A DNA stretch of 15,853 nt, from positions 1 through 15,853 of the forward strand of contig CACXFY010000072.1 of the NCBI GenBank assembly GCA_902767005.1. The letters run 5' to 3'. Within the stretch, counting starts at the first letter, position 1. Each line of letters begins with the position of its first letter. This stretch comes from an uncultured Erysipelotrichaceae bacterium (GTDB lineage: Bacteria > Bacillota_I > Bacilli_A > RF39 > UBA660). Of this stretch, positions 1 to 7,252 are shown piece by piece. The notes under the pieces were generated by a model. It searched no databases, was not told the origin of the DNA, and saw only the letters and a list, made by a program, of their open reading frames with translations. The translations under genes were made by a program, and so were the position numbers.

Positions 1-2019
1 ATAATTATCTGCAGTTAACACCTCAGTTGGATCTTGTACTAATCTATAATAAGTACCATTTCCATTACCAGTTTGCATAACACCATTAGCATTATATAAG
101 CCAGCTCTAGAACCATTATTATTTATTGTAACTACTTTAAAGTATCCAGCTAAACTATCCCCTTCATTCATAAAAGTATCAAGATTATAATGATCAGGAG
201 CAGGTACTGTATAAGCAGTCATAGTACCATTTAATAATTGATAATAACTTTGTCCCTGACTAATTCCACTTAAATCAACTAAAGAATAATAGTAACATGT
301 AGTATTTTGATTATTAACTCTACGACATCTTTGTCCATTTAAACTATTACCATTTTGATCAAATACATTGTTAGGAAAAGCAGTTCCGTTATTACCATTA
401 CCACTTTGTATAGATCCTCTTAAATATAATGTTGGAGTTACATAAACTGGTGTTCTTGAAGTAACAACTCTTTGCATTCCAGTAGCTTTTAATGTATTAC
501 TAGTTGGACTATTTGCAACAGTGGCTTCAGTCCAAGATGCATACATTGTAATATTAATCTCACTACTTGCAGGTACTTTTACATATCTTGTATAAGTATC
601 AACATCTAAACTAATTTCAGCCCCATTATAATCAGTTACCCATCCATTAAACGCTCTATTATTTGGTCTATCTGCGTAAGGATTATCTATTAATGGAATA
701 GTAACATAACCATTTTCAATTGGATAATACTTATAATAAACAAAATCACTATATTGTTCACTTAAAGAAACATATCCAACTTCTGAACTATTAGCATTAA
801 TTTCACTACCTTTATAAGCAATATATACTTTAGCTAAACTACTAGTATTATATTTATTACTACTAGTACCAGTAGGCCAAGTACCGTTAGCAACCTCAGT
901 ATAATTAAGACCTGTATAATAATTAAGATCACTATCTAAATCATTTATATATACTGTAGTTCCATCTTTACCAGTAGCATGTAAAGTAACAGCTGGAGAC
1001 TTAGTTATTGAAAAAGCAAATGCTTTACCAACATTAATATCTCCATCAAAAGAAGGTTCTTCTGATGTCTCCTCTTCTTCTTTTTTACTAACTAGTAAAT
1101 GATCTTCATCATCTACAATAAACTCATAATCATCATCTTCAAATTTAGTAGTAATATTACTAATATCATTAATATTATTAATATTTTCAGCAGAAGCTTT
1201 ATCATTACCATTAATATAACTATCTATATCATTAATTAGTAATAATCCACTCTCATAATAACTATAAATATTAGTCATTTTACCTTCAGTATTATAACTT
1301 ATTCTAGCAATACCATCTTTATATTCACTAACAAAACTAGCGTGTAAATAAACATTATTTACTTCACTATCTTTATCTACTTCTGTAATAAATCCACTAA
1401 TCTTATTAGTTTCTTTTTTAGTAACTTTTGTAATATTTACTTTACTATTATTAATAAAGATATTATTTATTTTACTTTTAATAATATTATTAGAAAGAAT
1501 ACTTAAATTAACATCATTAGTAGAATCAGCTACTATTTCAACACCAATAATATTAATATTTTTTACTTCAGCTTCATTCATATAAGTAATTAATGAATAA
1601 TAATCAATATTACTATCAGTCTTATTAGTAATTTTTAAATTCTTAATCTTATAACCTTTACCATCTAAATATCCACTAAATCTATTAGCAGAATCACCTA
1701 TACTTTCAAAGTCTTTATAATCAAGATTTATATCATTACCAAGCTCATAATATTTATCTTTAAAAAACTCATTTTCTTCTTCTATTACTTTCTTAAAATA
1801 AGCAAGTTCAGCACCATTTGTAATAGTATAAGGATTTTCTTTAGTACCATTACCAGAAGCAAAATTAGAAGCAATACTATTACCATCCCATTTAGCTTCT
1901 TCAGCAACTGAACTTCTACCAGTTAAAACACTAAACAAAGAAAAAAAAGCTATTAGTAATACTAAAGCAGCGCTTAAACAAACTATAAGTTTTTTTCTAT
2001 TTGCCATAGTACTATTCAT
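1..2019 (-). CDS. Large secreted surface protein (N-terminal 673 residues, C terminus beyond window)
   Basis: The frame is open without a stop from the ATG at 2019 to the window edge, so at least 673 residues are encoded and the 3' end is missing. The start at 2019 is preferred over the in-frame ATG at 2007 because an AAAGGA ribosome binding site lies 7-8 bases upstream. Residues 1-30 form a signal peptide or anchor (NRKK, then a hydrophobic stretch). Residues about 40-310 are Asn/Ile-rich and begin with a G-x-GTKENPYTITNGAEL segment typical of bacterial surface beta-helix/GLUG-like proteins. An acidic linker (KKEEEETSEE) follows near 310-322. Around residues 440-495 a stretch ending in MYASW resembles an InlB-type B-repeat. 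It starts 17 bases after the signal peptidase gene with no terminator between, so it is co-transcribed with it. Exact family and anchoring are unknown; substrate binding or adhesion is inference. Confidence 0.8.
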   Translation of the reverse strand, partial: MNSTMANRKKLIVCLSAALVLLIAFFSLFSVLTGRSSVAEEAKWDGNSIASNFASGNGTKENPYTITNGAELAYFKKVIEEENEFFKDKYYELGNDINLDYKDFESIGDSANRFSGYLDGKGYKIKNLKITNKTDSNIDYYSLITYMNEAEVKNINIIGVEIVADSTNDVNLSILSNNIIKSKINNIFINNSKVNITKVTKKETNKISGFITEVDKDSEVNNVYLHASFVSEYKDGIARISYNTEGKMTNIYSYYESGLLLINDIDSYINGNDKASAENINNINDISNITTKFEDDDYEFIVDDEDHLLVSKKEEEETSEEPSFDGDINVGKAFAFSITKSPAVTLHATGKDGTTVYINDLDSDLNYYTGLNYTEVANGTWPTGTSSNKYNTSSLAKVYIAYKGSEINANSSEVGYVSLSEQYSDFVYYKYYPIENGYVTIPLIDNPYADRPNNRAFNGWVTDYNGAEISLDVDTYTRYVKVPASSEINITMYASWTEATVANSPTSNTLKATGMQRVVTSRTPVYVTPTLYLRGSIQSGNGNNGTAFPNNVFDQNGNSLNGQRCRRVNNQNTTCYYYSLVDLSGISQGQSYYQLLNGTMTAYTVPAPDHYNLDTFMNEGDSLAGYFKVVTINNNGSRAGLYNANGVMQTGNGNGTYYRLVQDPTEVLTADNY

Positions 2020-2036
2020 AAGCTTTTCCTTTCTAA

Positions 2037-3362
2037 TTAACTATTTATATAACTTTTTAGCTTAGTCATTCTATCTATTTTCTCTAAATCAAATACATTG
2101 TTATTATCATATTTCTTAGATATCTTTTTCATGAAACTAATTAAACTCTTAAGTTGTTTTTGAGAATATCTATCTCTTCTATCAATATATCTGAATCTAC
2201 CATCACTATCTAATTGAATCTTATATTTTAATATTTTAAATATTCCATCAAAGAATTCTTCATCATTATAAAGAATTGAAAAAAATAGTAAATTTAAGAA
2301 TACATAAACTGGCATATCATAAATCTTGTTTCTAAGATTCTCATATAAACCAACTTGATCTAAGTTGTAATCATATATTTCTTTAAATGTAGGATGCTCC
2401 ATCATCTCTATCAATTCAGTTTTATCATTTAATAGTAAGACATTTGCCATCTTATAAACAAATTGATATCTAGTTAACCATTTCTTATTTATTCTTGTTT
2501 TATTAATCTTATCATTCTTTAACATCAATAAAGTAAGAACAGCTTCTGTTAATTTATTTTCTCTTGTTTTACTATCATTAGTCTTAACGATGATATCTTT
2601 ACTATCAACATCAAGAACTTCAACGACATCAAACATTTCCATGTTTTCTTTTTCTCTTTCTTCTCTCTTATGTACTATTTCCAAATTCTTCAAATCTTCT
2701 AATGGAATAGTAACAGTAAGACCCGTTACTTTATCAATAACTTCTGCATCCTTCTTAAACACCTCTTCAGGTACATTATTAACTGGTGGAGTATTATCAA
2801 CTTGTGGAATATTATCAACTTGCTTTGGTTTTTCCTTATTTTCTTCTTTAACTATGTATTTTTTAAATACCTTATCAAAATTAACTAAAGCTAAGAATAT
2901 AAATAAAATAATAAATATTGCAATAGCCTTAAGTATAAATGACGGACTAATTACAACTTTGACTTTACCAACAACTTTATTTTTATTAATTGGATCATCT
3001 TCGCTATTATTAACGTCACCTTTAGTAATTACTTTATTTCCTAATATCTCAACTACTCTATGAGTAACCATAGAACCAGAAGAATCTTTATAAGTAATTA
3101 CATCGTCCTTTTTAACATCTTTAGTAACTTTAACTATAATAATATCATTAGCCTCTATTGTTCCAGACATAGACCCAGTAGATACTACAAAGTAAGTATA
3201 TCCAAAAACATTAGCATAATCCTTCTTTAAAATATCTGTCATTAAAAAAGTATATAGGCATAATGTAACTAGTAAAATCAATAAAATGTAGGCAACCTTT
3301 TTAAATATGTTTTTCACTTTTACCACACGTTTCACCACACTATCTATTCTTCTATAAAACAT
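2037..3362 (-). CDS. sipW: SipW-type signal peptidase I with long C-terminal cytosolic extension
   Basis: Membrane endopeptidase that removes signal peptides from exported proteins. Residues 22-41 form the first membrane segment. STGSM places the catalytic serine at residue 64, and VTHRVV places a histidine (101) where bacterial Lys-type enzymes have lysine, which is the ER/SipW Ser-His type. TKGDVNN (113-119) is the conserved third box. A second membrane segment lies at 142-160. SipW proteins usually end near 190 residues; this one continues through a Pro/Asn repeat linker (about 180-198, VDN-x-P units) into a 240-residue predicted cytosolic domain of unknown function, which is unusual. Likely substrates are the TasA-like proteins upstream and perhaps the large protein downstream. 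A TATAAT overlaps the ATG at 3362, so the true start may be a GTG inside, for example 3326 (429 aa), which has GGTGA upstream. Function of the peptidase part is well supported; the symbol is by type, not by orthology proof. Confidence 0.85.
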   Translation of the reverse strand: MFYRRIDSVVKRVVKVKNIFKKVAYILLILLVTLCLYTFLMTDILKKDYANVFGYTYFVVSTGSMSGTIEANDIIIVKVTKDVKKDDVITYKDSSGSMVTHRVVEILGNKVITKGDVNNSEDDPINKNKVVGKVKVVISPSFILKAIAIFIILFIFLALVNFDKVFKKYIVKEENKEKPKQVDNIPQVDNTPPVNNVPEEVFKKDAEVIDKVTGLTVTIPLEDLKNLEIVHKREEREKENMEMFDVVEVLDVDSKDIIVKTNDSKTRENKLTEAVLTLLMLKNDKINKTRINKKWLTRYQFVYKMANVLLLNDKTELIEMMEHPTFKEIYDYNLDQVGLYENLRNKIYDMPVYVFLNLLFFSILYNDEEFFDGIFKILKYKIQLDSDGRFRYIDRRDRYSQKQLKSLISFMKKISKKYDNNNVFDLEKIDRMTKLKSYINS

Positions 3363-3369
3363 TATAACA
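3361..3369 (-). promoter_or_regulatory. Putative extended -10 promoter for the signal peptidase gene
   Basis: On the minus strand the sequence reads TGTTATAAT, an extended -10 element with a perfect TATAAT (3366 to 3361). It lies just after the terminator of the preceding gene, where a new promoter is expected. The matching -35 (TGGTAA, 17-bp spacing) is weak. A start site about 7 bases further would lie inside the annotated ATG-initiated frame, so either this box is fortuitous or the protein starts later. Confidence 0.4.
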
Positions 3370-3402
3370 TAGTGAATTACAAATTACCATAAAAAAAGCA
3401 AC

Positions 3403-3426
3403 AAAAAAAAGCCTTTTTTTAGGCTT
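3403..3426 (-). terminator. Intrinsic terminator after the 538-aa gene
   Basis: Minus strand: AAGCC, an A-rich 8-base loop, GGCTT, then a run of eight T in total. The hairpin overlaps the stop codon of the 538-aa gene. The stem is short (5 bp) but the T tract is strong. It separates the TasA-like/538-aa unit from the signal peptidase unit. Confidence 0.7.
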
Positions 3427-5041
3427 ATTCTGTATCATTTTCTTCAAGTTTTTCACAACCTGAAACACGACATAAAAACTCTATATCTTTAAACGAAATA
3501 TTACTATCTTCAACATTATAAACAAATCTTATATAGTTGACCACTTCTTTTAAAGCATCAACATTATCACTAGTCAATTCTTCACTAGTTATTTCTAATC
3601 CTAATAGCTTATATTTATCAGCAATTATCTCACTAATATCATAACTAACTACAGCATTAATCTTTCTTAAAAATTCATTGCTTGGATTATATAAGAATTT
3701 AAAGTAACGTCTATATTCTCCATCTAAGTAAAAACCTTCACCTTCTCCTAATTCTTTAGTAAACATTCTCTCTAAATAATCATAACACAAGAAACTCTTA
3801 CTAAATAAATCATATATAGAACAAGCTTCACTTAGCTTATCAATTACACTATAAACTTCTAAATCTTTTATTTCATCATAAATACCATTTAATTTTTTAA
3901 TTTGTTCATTCATCTTCATCTTATGAAGCTTTTGCTTTTCTTTATTAGCTCTTGCTAAGAATCCAACACCTAAACTTTTTAAATAATCTTTATTTATCTT
4001 TTCACGTACTTTTTCTTCTTTTTCAGCTTCTTTTACTTTAGAGTTATATTGTGTAACAAAACTACTTCGTTCATTAAACTTTTTAACCAAATCTTTAATA
4101 ATAAACTCATAATGATAATATTCTTTTAACTCTACAATAGAATTACTTAATTCTATAACAGACTTTTTAAAACTACTCTTCATACTATCACTAAGTTCAT
4201 TATAATTACCACATAATTGGTCAAAATTCTTTACTCTTAAAGGAGCGTTATCTAAATAATCGATAATATTTTTCTTTTTATCTAAGAATATATTAACATT
4301 TGTATATTCATCTCTTAATTCTTTTTCATAATAATCATTACGAGTTTCAACATAATCAAGTAATAGATCATTTGAATTCTTACCATATTCACTTATTTTT
4401 CTATTCTTTAAATCTAAAACATAAGAATCTATAGTTTTCTTATATTTCTTTAAAATATATTCCAAATTCATTCTTATATGTAAAATAATTTCTGGACATT
4501 CAAAGAATATTTGTTGAAATACTTCAGAAGTATTACTTTTCTCAAAGTAACTCCTCATAAATAACTCTGTAAACATAGAATACTTAAAGTCATCAATAGT
4601 AAGCGCAATATTAGCAGAACGCATAATATTGAAGAATTCATCTAAGTAATTATTAAGTAAATCAAGTGATATACCATCTTTTAACTTAGATAAAATTGTA
4701 GAAAATCCCATTGAATACTCACTATCTAAATACTCACTTGTAAGTATCAACAATTTTTCTAATTCATTTAATCTATCTTTAGTTTGTCTAAACTCAATAC
4801 CTTTTTCTCTTGGCATTAAAGTATTAAATCTTCTTTGCATTTCATTATATATTTGATTAGCATAATCTTTAAATATTATTATTTGTCTGTTTACATAATT
4901 ATTTCTATCTTCAATCGCTTTTTTATGATATTTTTCTTTAATTACTTTTGTACCTTCATCGGTTTCTAGAGGGAATCTTTCTATATGATCTTTATCTATA
5001 TCTATTTCACTTAGAATTTTATCTTTTAGTATATCACTCAC
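3425..5041 (-). CDS. Helical cytosolic protein of unknown function (538 aa)
   Basis: Not recognised. It has no signal peptide and no membrane segment, so it should be cytosolic. Composition is Lys/Glu/Leu/Tyr-rich and predicted almost wholly alpha-helical, with coiled-coil-like charged stretches, most clearly around residues 325-385 (many KE/EK pairs). It ends in a short acidic tail (EENDTE). The start is a GTG at 5041 that overlaps the stop of the 38-aa gene in the arrangement GTGAGTGA, indicating translational coupling. Its position between secreted TasA-like proteins and the signal peptidase with a large cytosolic domain suggests a cytosolic accessory of the same export/surface module, possibly touching the peptidase extension; this is inference from position only. 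Confidence 0.75.
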   Translation of the reverse strand: MSDILKDKILSEIDIDKDHIERFPLETDEGTKVIKEKYHKKAIEDRNNYVNRQIIIFKDYANQIYNEMQRRFNTLMPREKGIEFRQTKDRLNELEKLLILTSEYLDSEYSMGFSTILSKLKDGISLDLLNNYLDEFFNIMRSANIALTIDDFKYSMFTELFMRSYFEKSNTSEVFQQIFFECPEIILHIRMNLEYILKKYKKTIDSYVLDLKNRKISEYGKNSNDLLLDYVETRNDYYEKELRDEYTNVNIFLDKKKNIIDYLDNAPLRVKNFDQLCGNYNELSDSMKSSFKKSVIELSNSIVELKEYYHYEFIIKDLVKKFNERSSFVTQYNSKVKEAEKEEKVREKINKDYLKSLGVGFLARANKEKQKLHKMKMNEQIKKLNGIYDEIKDLEVYSVIDKLSEACSIYDLFSKSFLCYDYLERMFTKELGEGEGFYLDGEYRRYFKFLYNPSNEFLRKINAVVSYDISEIIADKYKLLGLEITSEELTSDNVDALKEVVNYIRFVYNVEDSNISFKDIEFLCRVSGCEKLEENDTE

Positions 5042-5150
5042 TGTTATCGCTCGATTCTTCCTCTATTAAAATACTACTTTGTAGATATTTCAAATGATTA
5101 ATAATTTCTTCATACAATTTGACAATATCATCATTACTTATATCAATCAT
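5034..5150 (-). CDS. Small acidic protein, 38 aa
   Basis: Short frame starting MIDISNDDIVKLYEE and ending SSDNSE with a TGA stop. It is preceded by an excellent ribosome binding site (GAGGAGGTTTATAT then ATG) and its last 8 bases overlap the GTG start of the 538-aa gene, so both the start signal and the coupling argue that it is translated. The peptide is acidic with a predicted amphipathic helix (about residues 7-30) and no membrane segment. No family is recognised. It may act as a small partner of the 538-aa protein or mainly serve to couple its translation. Confidence 0.7.
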   Translation of the reverse strand: MIDISNDDIVKLYEEIINHLKYLQSSILIEEESSDNSE

Positions 5151-5170
5151 ATATAAACCTCCTCTAGAAT

Positions 5171-5198
5171 AAAAAGCCTTCTCAAATTAGAAGGCTTT
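5171..5198 (-). terminator. Intrinsic terminator after the TasA-like gene
   Basis: Perfect 10-bp stem AAAGCCTTCT / AGAAGGCTTT with a 6-base loop, followed on the minus strand by a five-T run. It lies 15 bases after the TasA-like stop codon. No convincing promoter separates it from the ribosome binding site of the 38-aa gene, so it probably acts as a partial terminator that keeps the TasA-like mRNA abundant and lets some transcripts continue. Confidence 0.85.
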
Positions 5199-5212
5199 AA
5201 TCATATCACAAA

Positions 5213-6208
5213 TTAAGCTTTATCTAAAATACTGAATTGTAGATTATAACTTAAATCACTACCAGATGCTGCATCTTCGCAGTCGTAATCTTGACCTTCA
5301 ATCCACATATAAATTCTAACTTTTGTAACTCCTGCATCTAAATGGAATGCTTGTGCATAAGCACTTGTTGGAATTCCAGAAGTACCAGTCTTAATAGTAG
5401 GTGTAACAACACTAAAGTATGTTGCATCATGACTTGCTAAACCAACATTATTTGTAGAATCAATTGGTGCTTTTACACCATAGTAACTACCTACAACTTG
5501 AGTTGATGTAAGAGCTTCTCCATAAACGTCTCTTGCGTGTGCAATTGCATTTGCAGTATGTGCATTATTATTTGGTTCCCAAATAATTGGAGTTTGTGGA
5601 CTCTTCATAGCTTGAATAGAACTAATAGTAGCACTAGCATCACTAGTTCCCTCTAGGATAAATGCAACACGTGAAGAGTTTTCAATACCCTTAGAAGAAC
5701 TAATAGCACTAACTGATGAATTACTAGTTAAATAAATATCATTTCCTTCAGTAACTTTGAAGAACAAATCAAATGCTACGAAATCTCCAGATGTACTAGT
5801 AGTAACAGTTTCTGTTGTCTTAGTAGCAGTTAAAATATTTGTACCACTATTTCCAGCAACAACTGTACCTAAATACATATTCATAAATCCAGTACTATTA
5901 TCTGTAGCACCTACAGTAGATACTGGTACCATAGTATCAGGAACTTGGTTAATAGCACCTGGATAAGTACTATTTGCACCTAATATTTCATCTTTTGCAA
6001 TATAAGGTTTCCAGTTAGATCCATCAACTGATAATTGTAAACCGTTAGCAGCAGCAACATTGATATCAATTTGTTGTACAGTAACAGTTTGGTTTGCAGT
6101 AAACCATGCATAAGTACTTGCAGTTAAAACAATTCCTACAAATAGGATCATAAATAACCCAAGTAAAATCTTCTTTTTCTTTTTCTTTTCTCTACGATTA
6201 TTACTCAT
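5213..6208 (-). CDS. SipW-dependent secreted TasA/camelysin-like surface protein
   Basis: A 331-aa exported protein, start chosen at 6208 because AGGAG lies 7 bases upstream; the in-frame ATG at 6223 has no such site. The N terminus is a strongly basic n-region (RREKKKKKK), a hydrophobic segment at about 14-30 and TYAWFT at 32-37. This is the arrangement of SipW-type signal peptides such as those of TasA and camelysin (TYA/TWA followed by an aromatic). The mature part is Thr/Ser/Ala/Asn-rich and beta-predicted, consistent with a fibre-forming or coat-like surface protein. WIEGQDYDC at 302-310 near the C terminus is shared with the neighbouring membrane-anchored protein. It follows that gene with its ribosome site at the junction, and precedes a terminator. 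Function as matrix or surface fibre is inference from the family. Confidence 0.8.
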   Translation of the reverse strand: MSNNRREKKKKKKILLGLFMILFVGIVLTASTYAWFTANQTVTVQQIDINVAAANGLQLSVDGSNWKPYIAKDEILGANSTYPGAINQVPDTMVPVSTVGATDNSTGFMNMYLGTVVAGNSGTNILTATKTTETVTTSTSGDFVAFDLFFKVTEGNDIYLTSNSSVSAISSSKGIENSSRVAFILEGTSDASATISSIQAMKSPQTPIIWEPNNNAHTANAIAHARDVYGEALTSTQVVGSYYGVKAPIDSTNNVGLASHDATYFSVVTPTIKTGTSGIPTSAYAQAFHLDAGVTKVRIYMWIEGQDYDCEDAASGSDLSYNLQFSILDKA

Positions 6209-6222
6209 AAAATCACTCCTCA

Positions 6223-6939
6223 TTATTTTTTCTTCTTATAGACATGTTCTTCGGTAAAGTCCATATGCATCTTGATTTCTCCACCGATTAAATCATTCTT
6301 ACATTCAGGATCATTACCTTCAATCCATATTACGATTGTAAAATGATCTTTAGATTTAGGCTTAAATTTTTTCCTTTGCTCTAAAACCATAATAGATTTA
6401 GAATAAAATTTCTTAGTTCCTGGTTCCGCTTTACCTGTTACTCTACTCTTTTTCGCATAAGTTGTTTCTTTACCATTTCGGAAAACCATAACTCTAATTG
6501 CTTCATCTACATTCCTGACTGTATCATCAAGATCAATCTCATACCAATAATTAACTTCTTCTTTACCAGAGTTAACTACATAGAATGAATAAGCAATATA
6601 GTTGTCATGATTGTGTGAACCATCTGCCTCAGTATCAATGCCTTTAATTATCCACTTCTTATCTATATTATCCATATAGTCTATTGTTTCTGCAGTAAGT
6701 TTTCTAGTTCTCTCACCTATCTTACCAGTTTCAGATAAAAAGACATTCTTTTGACTTTGCATTTGCTTATCTAAAGTAACAGTAAATCTTCCACCATCAT
6801 ATACAATATATAAAAACAAATACAAAATAGAAATTAAAATAAGTAACAACAGAAATACTATTTTAACTATTCTTGCAAAAAGCTTACGTTTGTAAATCTT
6901 GTTTGCACTAACTTCTACTTCATTTTTCACATTACTCAC
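6223..6939 (-). CDS. Membrane-anchored TasA-like surface protein
   Basis: About 238 aa starting at GTG 6939 (AAAGG six bases upstream); a GTG at 6942 adds one residue. A basic N terminus and one membrane segment at about 24-47 are followed by a predicted extracellular beta domain. That domain contains IAYSFYVVNSGKEEVNY, reminiscent of the SipW-substrate fold in which a backbone-like strand precedes 'N-x-G'. WIEGNDPEC (205-213) matches WIEGQDYDC of the next gene, so the two are distant paralogues. Here the signal segment lacks the TYAWF motif, so it is probably not cleaved and stays as an anchor. It may nucleate or tether the secreted partner; this is inference. First gene of the left operon, behind a good promoter. 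Confidence 0.75.
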   Translation of the reverse strand: MSNVKNEVEVSANKIYKRKLFARIVKIVFLLLLILISILYLFLYIVYDGGRFTVTLDKQMQSQKNVFLSETGKIGERTRKLTAETIDYMDNIDKKWIIKGIDTEADGSHNHDNYIAYSFYVVNSGKEEVNYWYEIDLDDTVRNVDEAIRVMVFRNGKETTYAKKSRVTGKAEPGTKKFYSKSIMVLEQRKKFKPKSKDHFTIVIWIEGNDPECKNDLIGGEIKMHMDFTEEHVYKKKK

Positions 6940-6964
6940 CACTTGCCTTTACAATTGTCTTCAC
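6932..6964 (-). CDS. Possible 10-codon leader peptide
   Basis: GTG start with AAAGGTGG four bases upstream, reading MKTIVKASGE and stopping at TAA inside the beginning of the anchored TasA-like gene in another frame. The ribosome site is better than that of the downstream gene, so translation of this short frame could be coupled to it. It could equally be chance in a GTG-rich stretch. Confidence 0.3.
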   Translation of the reverse strand: MKTIVKASGE

Positions 6965-6993
6965 TAAGCCACCTTTCCTACTATGTCTATTTA

Positions 6994-7022
6994 ATTATAT
7001 CGATTATTTTTTCTTTTTGCAA
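6994..7022 (-). promoter_or_regulatory. Sigma-A-type promoter of the TasA-like operon
   Basis: Minus strand TTGCAA (7022 to 7017), 17-bp spacer, TATAAT (6999 to 6994). The -35 matches four of six consensus bases and the -10 is perfect. Predicted start is near 6987, about 45 bases before the first gene. Confidence 0.7.
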
Positions 7023-7051
7023 TATATATAAAAAAAAAAGATAATTTTCTT

Positions 7052-7079
7052 TATATACTAAGAAAATATTAAATGTCAA
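7052..7079 (-). promoter_or_regulatory. Second, weaker leftward promoter
   Basis: Minus strand TTGACA (7079 to 7074), 16-bp spacer, TATATA (7057 to 7052). Perfect -35, poor -10. Its -35 is the mirror half of the 16-bp palindrome that also carries the rightward promoter's -35, so the two would compete for polymerase. Confidence 0.4.
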
Positions 7080-7087
7080 TTGACATT
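7072..7087. repeat. Perfect 16-bp palindrome, operator-like
   Basis: AATGTCAATTGACATT is identical to its reverse complement. It contains two back-to-back TTGACA -35 boxes, one per strand. It could be only a consequence of divergent promoters, or a binding site for a dimeric repressor acting on both. A second inverted repeat, TATCATA-T-TATGATA (7090-7104), lies between the plus-strand -35 and -10. Confidence 0.5.
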
Positions 7088-7108
7088 CTTATCATATTAT
7101 GATATAAT
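7080..7108 (+). promoter_or_regulatory. Consensus rightward promoter
   Basis: TTGACA (7080-7085), exactly 17 bp, TATAAT (7103-7108), with TG one base before the -10 (extended -10). All twelve consensus bases match. There is no plus-strand protein gene in front of it, which points to an RNA gene. Confidence 0.8.
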
Positions 7109-7110
7109 TT

Positions 7111-7250
7111 GTAACGTTTGTGGGTTACTAGTTGGCAATTACCTTTTAACTTTTATATAAACTTTTTCAAATAATGAATCCTTATACCAAACTTTATCCA
7201 ACTAATACCTAATAAACAATAAAAACAGAAGTACTCTTCTGCTTTTTTAT
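7111..7250 (+). ncRNA. Candidate structured small RNA (about 135 nt), unknown family
   Basis: The only gene-sized unit on the plus strand: a full-consensus promoter ends at 7108 and a hairpin-plus-T-run terminator ends near 7250, leaving a transcript of about 135 nt. A long-range stem is visible: GGGUUACUAGUUGG (7122-7135) pairs with CCAACUAAUACCU (7198-7210) with one bulge and one mismatch. A 3' hairpin CAGAAG-UACU-CUUCUG with a U tract follows. I do not recognise SRP RNA, 6S RNA, tmRNA or a tRNA in it. It contains a 12-codon ATG frame without a ribosome site, so a peptide is unlikely. It lies between two operons and may regulate either; that is inference. Confidence 0.6.
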
Positions 7251-7252
7251 TG
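7217..7252. terminator. Bidirectional intrinsic terminator
   Basis: CAGAAG / CTTCTG with a 4-base loop, flanked by A- and T-runs that extend the pairing (CAATAAAAA against TTTTTATTG). Leftward it ends the ATPase/lipoprotein operon, with the hairpin overlapping the lipoprotein stop codon; rightward it ends the small RNA. Confidence 0.8.

Noticed and set aside
1141..1200. AT-rich repetitive stretch as a DNA repeat element
   Set aside because: It is simply Asn/Ile-rich coding sequence in the large surface protein, in frame and without repeat boundaries.
2590..3063. Plus-strand frame opposite the signal peptidase
   Set aside because: Low-complexity Ser/Thr/Leu product with no ribosome site, mirror of a well-supported minus-strand gene.
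7175..7213. 12-codon ATG frame inside the plus-strand RNA
   Set aside because: No ribosome binding site, and part of it is needed for the long-range stem; likely chance.
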